This document shows, in pieces, positions 62,225 through 64,000 of a stretch of DNA of 64,000 nt. Each line of letters opens with the position of its first letter. Positions within the stretch are counted from its first letter, which is position 1. The position numbers and the translations under genes were made by a program. Below the pieces are notes generated by a model. That model saw only the letters and a program-made list of their open reading frames with translations. It was not told the origin of the DNA and did not search any database. Location of the stretch: assembly GCA_900323505.1 (NCBI GenBank), contig OOIN01000001.1:124001-188000 (forward strand). Reading direction: 5' to 3'. This stretch comes from Ustilago trichophora. Taxonomy: Eukaryota > Basidiomycota > Ustilaginomycetes > Ustilaginales > Ustilaginaceae.

Positions 62225-64000
62225 ATGGTTCGCTCCAACACCGAGGGGTCCATAACCCCCTCCAAGCAGGAGGACAACTTTGCCACCTCCACCCATGCCG
62301 CCACCGCCGACACGTCTTCCAAGATCCGATATGGCCCCGCCGCCATCATGGAGGATCTCCGCGAGCACTGGCGCGTCTACATCCTCGGTATCTGCGCTTC
62401 GTTCGGTGGTCTCCTTTTCGGTTGGGTAAGTCAAATTCGCATGCATGGCAACAATGGCAGCCATTTTCTAAAATGGCTCCGACGTCAATGAAAAAAGAGG
62501 GCCCCTGCCCTGACGCGGACCTTGACACCTATTTTGTTTTCTCATATCAGGATACCGGCTTGATCGGAGGTGTGCTCAACATGCCTGCCTTCCAGAAGGA
62601 CTTTGGTCTCGAGAACAACCCCTCAAAGCTCGCGGCATTGAAGGGCAACATCGTCTCAGTTCTTCAGGCCGGCTGCTTCTTTGGCGCCGCCGCCAGTTTC
62701 TACCTGCCCCACCGCTTCGGTCGTAGGATGGCCATGTTCATCTCGGCCTTTGTCTTCCTCATCGGTTCCGTGATCCAGACCGTCTGCCGCCTTAACGGAC
62801 AGAGCGCCACCTCTGCTCTCAACCAACTCTACGTCGGCCGTGTTATCGGTGGATTTGGTGTCGGTCTCGCCTCTTCCGTCGTGCCCACCTACCTATCCGA
62901 ATGCGCTCCTCGCTCCATCCGTGGTCGACTGGCCGGCATGTACCAGCTTCTCATCGTCACCGGTATCTGTCTCGCCTACTTTGTCAACTACGGAATGGTC
63001 CAGAACTACCCCGACAAGAAGTCGAGCGCCATGTGGCAGATTCCCTTTGCCCTTCAGTGCCTTCCTGGCGTTCTTTTTGTGGTCACCCTCTTCTTCCAGC
63101 CCGAGTCCCCCCGATGGCTCGTCGAGCAGCAGAGGAACGCCGAAGCTCAGCAGGCCCTGGCCCGCATCAACCGCGCTTCCCTGAACGACCCCATCGTTGT
63201 TGGTATCCTCACAGAAATCGAAGACGACCTCAAGGGCAAGGAGGGCCTCTCCATCAAACAGCAACTCAAGATGGCTTTCTCCGATCGTATCACTACCTAT
63301 CGAGTTTTCATTGGTGCACTGTTGATGTTCTTCCAGCAATGGACTGGGACAAATTCGATCAACTATTACTCACCCCAAATCTTCAAGAGTCTTGGCATCA
63401 CGGGACAGTCGAGCGGCTTGCTTGCCACGGGTGTATATGGGATTGTCAAGATCATCACCACTGCTTTGTTCATGGCGGTTGCCATTGAGCAACTCGGTCG
63501 CAAGTGGTGCCTAATCGTCGGCGGTCTTGTACAGGTGTTTGCGCTCTTCTGGATCGGTATCTACCAAGCTGTCCGTCCTTCCGGTGCTCCAGTTGACGGT
63601 GTTGGCTACGTTACCATTGCGATGATCTACATCTTTGTGGTTGGTTATGGTCTTGGTTGGTCGTCCGTCACGTGGGCAGTTAGTGCAGAGGTTGCGCCTA
63701 ACCAGCTTCGTGCTCTTGCCATGTCGGCAGCTACCATGAGCCAGTGGTTCTTCAACTTTGTCATTGCGCTCATCACCCCGCGTGCGCTCGAGCACATCAA
63801 GTACGGTACCTTTATTCTCTTTGGTGTCGTCACGTCGGTCGCGGTGCTCTGGGCCGCCTTCTTCCTGCCCGAATCGAGCGGCATCACCCTCGAGCACATG
63901 CACAGGATCTTTGAGGGCAACATCATCGCTCGATCCACCCAGGATCTGTCGCCTAAGAAGAGGAAGATCTTCCGCGCCAGGCTCATGGCCGAGGTTGGTG
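62225..64000 (+). CDS. sugar-porter family MFS transporter (3' end cut by window)
   Basis: Exon 1 is 62225-62425 and exon 2 begins at 62551, phase 0, donor GTAAGT, acceptor ATCAG. About 550 residues are visible and the frame is still open at 64000. Sugar-porter signatures are complete: G-G-L-L-F-G-W-D-T-G-L-I-G-G-V across the intron, H-R-F-G-R-R, G-R-V-I-G-G-F-G-V-G, P-T-Y-L-S-E-C-A-P-R-S-I-R-G, the P-E-S-P-R-W-L motif ending the first half, F-Q-Q-W-T-G-T-N-S-I-N-Y-Y-S-P and late F-L-P-E-S-S-G. Twelve membrane spans fit. Hexoses are the usual substrates; the quinate-permease branch is also in this family and cannot be excluded. Confidence 0.92.

Noticed and set aside
22225..64000. A quinate-use gene cluster formed by the dehydroshikimate dehydratase and the sugar-porter gene
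   Set aside because: They are about 40 kb apart with unrelated genes between, and the transporter's substrate is not known.
1..64000. CRISPR arrays, riboswitches, operons or rRNA
   Set aside because: No regular spaced repeats or conserved RNA cores were seen, and the genome is eukaryotic.

Overview
The window looks like nuclear DNA of a smut-type basidiomycete (Ustilaginales). Genes are dense, have few, short, phase-consistent introns with GTAAGT/GTGAGT donors, lie on both strands without operons, and encode proteins of the kind I associate with Ustilago/Sporisorium. A spliced nuclear tRNA-Leu and ER, Golgi and mitochondrial proteins confirm a eukaryote. The species cannot be named from sequence alone. 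Exon structures were worked out by hand from splice motifs and frame continuity, and no transcript data were available.

Layout. 0-7 kb: a hypothetical acidic-tail protein and three minus-strand genes of unknown function, two of which share a Zn2Cys6-like cysteine cluster and a C-terminal domain. 7-16 kb is the most accessory-looking part. It holds a multi-pass membrane protein gene with an in-frame TGA, repeat-like DNA with nested palindromes and a possible solo LTR, a small DUF4499-like membrane protein, a tRNA-Leu(AAG) with intron, and a tandem pair of three-exon genes for secreted proteins with six aligned cysteines (candidate effectors). 16-29.5 kb is housekeeping and metabolism: nucleolar-type FKBP, 3-dehydroshikimate dehydratase, fused pseudouridine glycosidase/kinase, ER-lumenal DnaJ ending in HEEL, and a Zn2Cys6 transcription factor. 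29.9-30.65 kb is an AT-rich non-autonomous Tc1/mariner-type element with TIRs, TA flanks and a large internal hairpin.

31-43 kb: hypothetical protein, membrane-anchored SDR, PMP3 proteolipid, GNAT acetyltransferase, old yellow enzyme, protein phosphatase methylesterase and an ACS-family permease. 45-60 kb: VOC/glyoxalase-domain protein, AFG1 ATPase, UPF0658 Golgi membrane protein, PGC1-like phosphodiesterase, a second ACS permease and a mercaptopyruvate sulfurtransferase. 60-64 kb: an intergenic stretch with repeated CCCCGCGGGG palindromes, then a sugar-porter gene cut by the window end.

The genes do not form one pathway cluster. The parts most likely to be under-described are the secreted six-cysteine pair, the Zn2Cys6-like paralogues, the interrupted membrane protein and the hairpin transposon.
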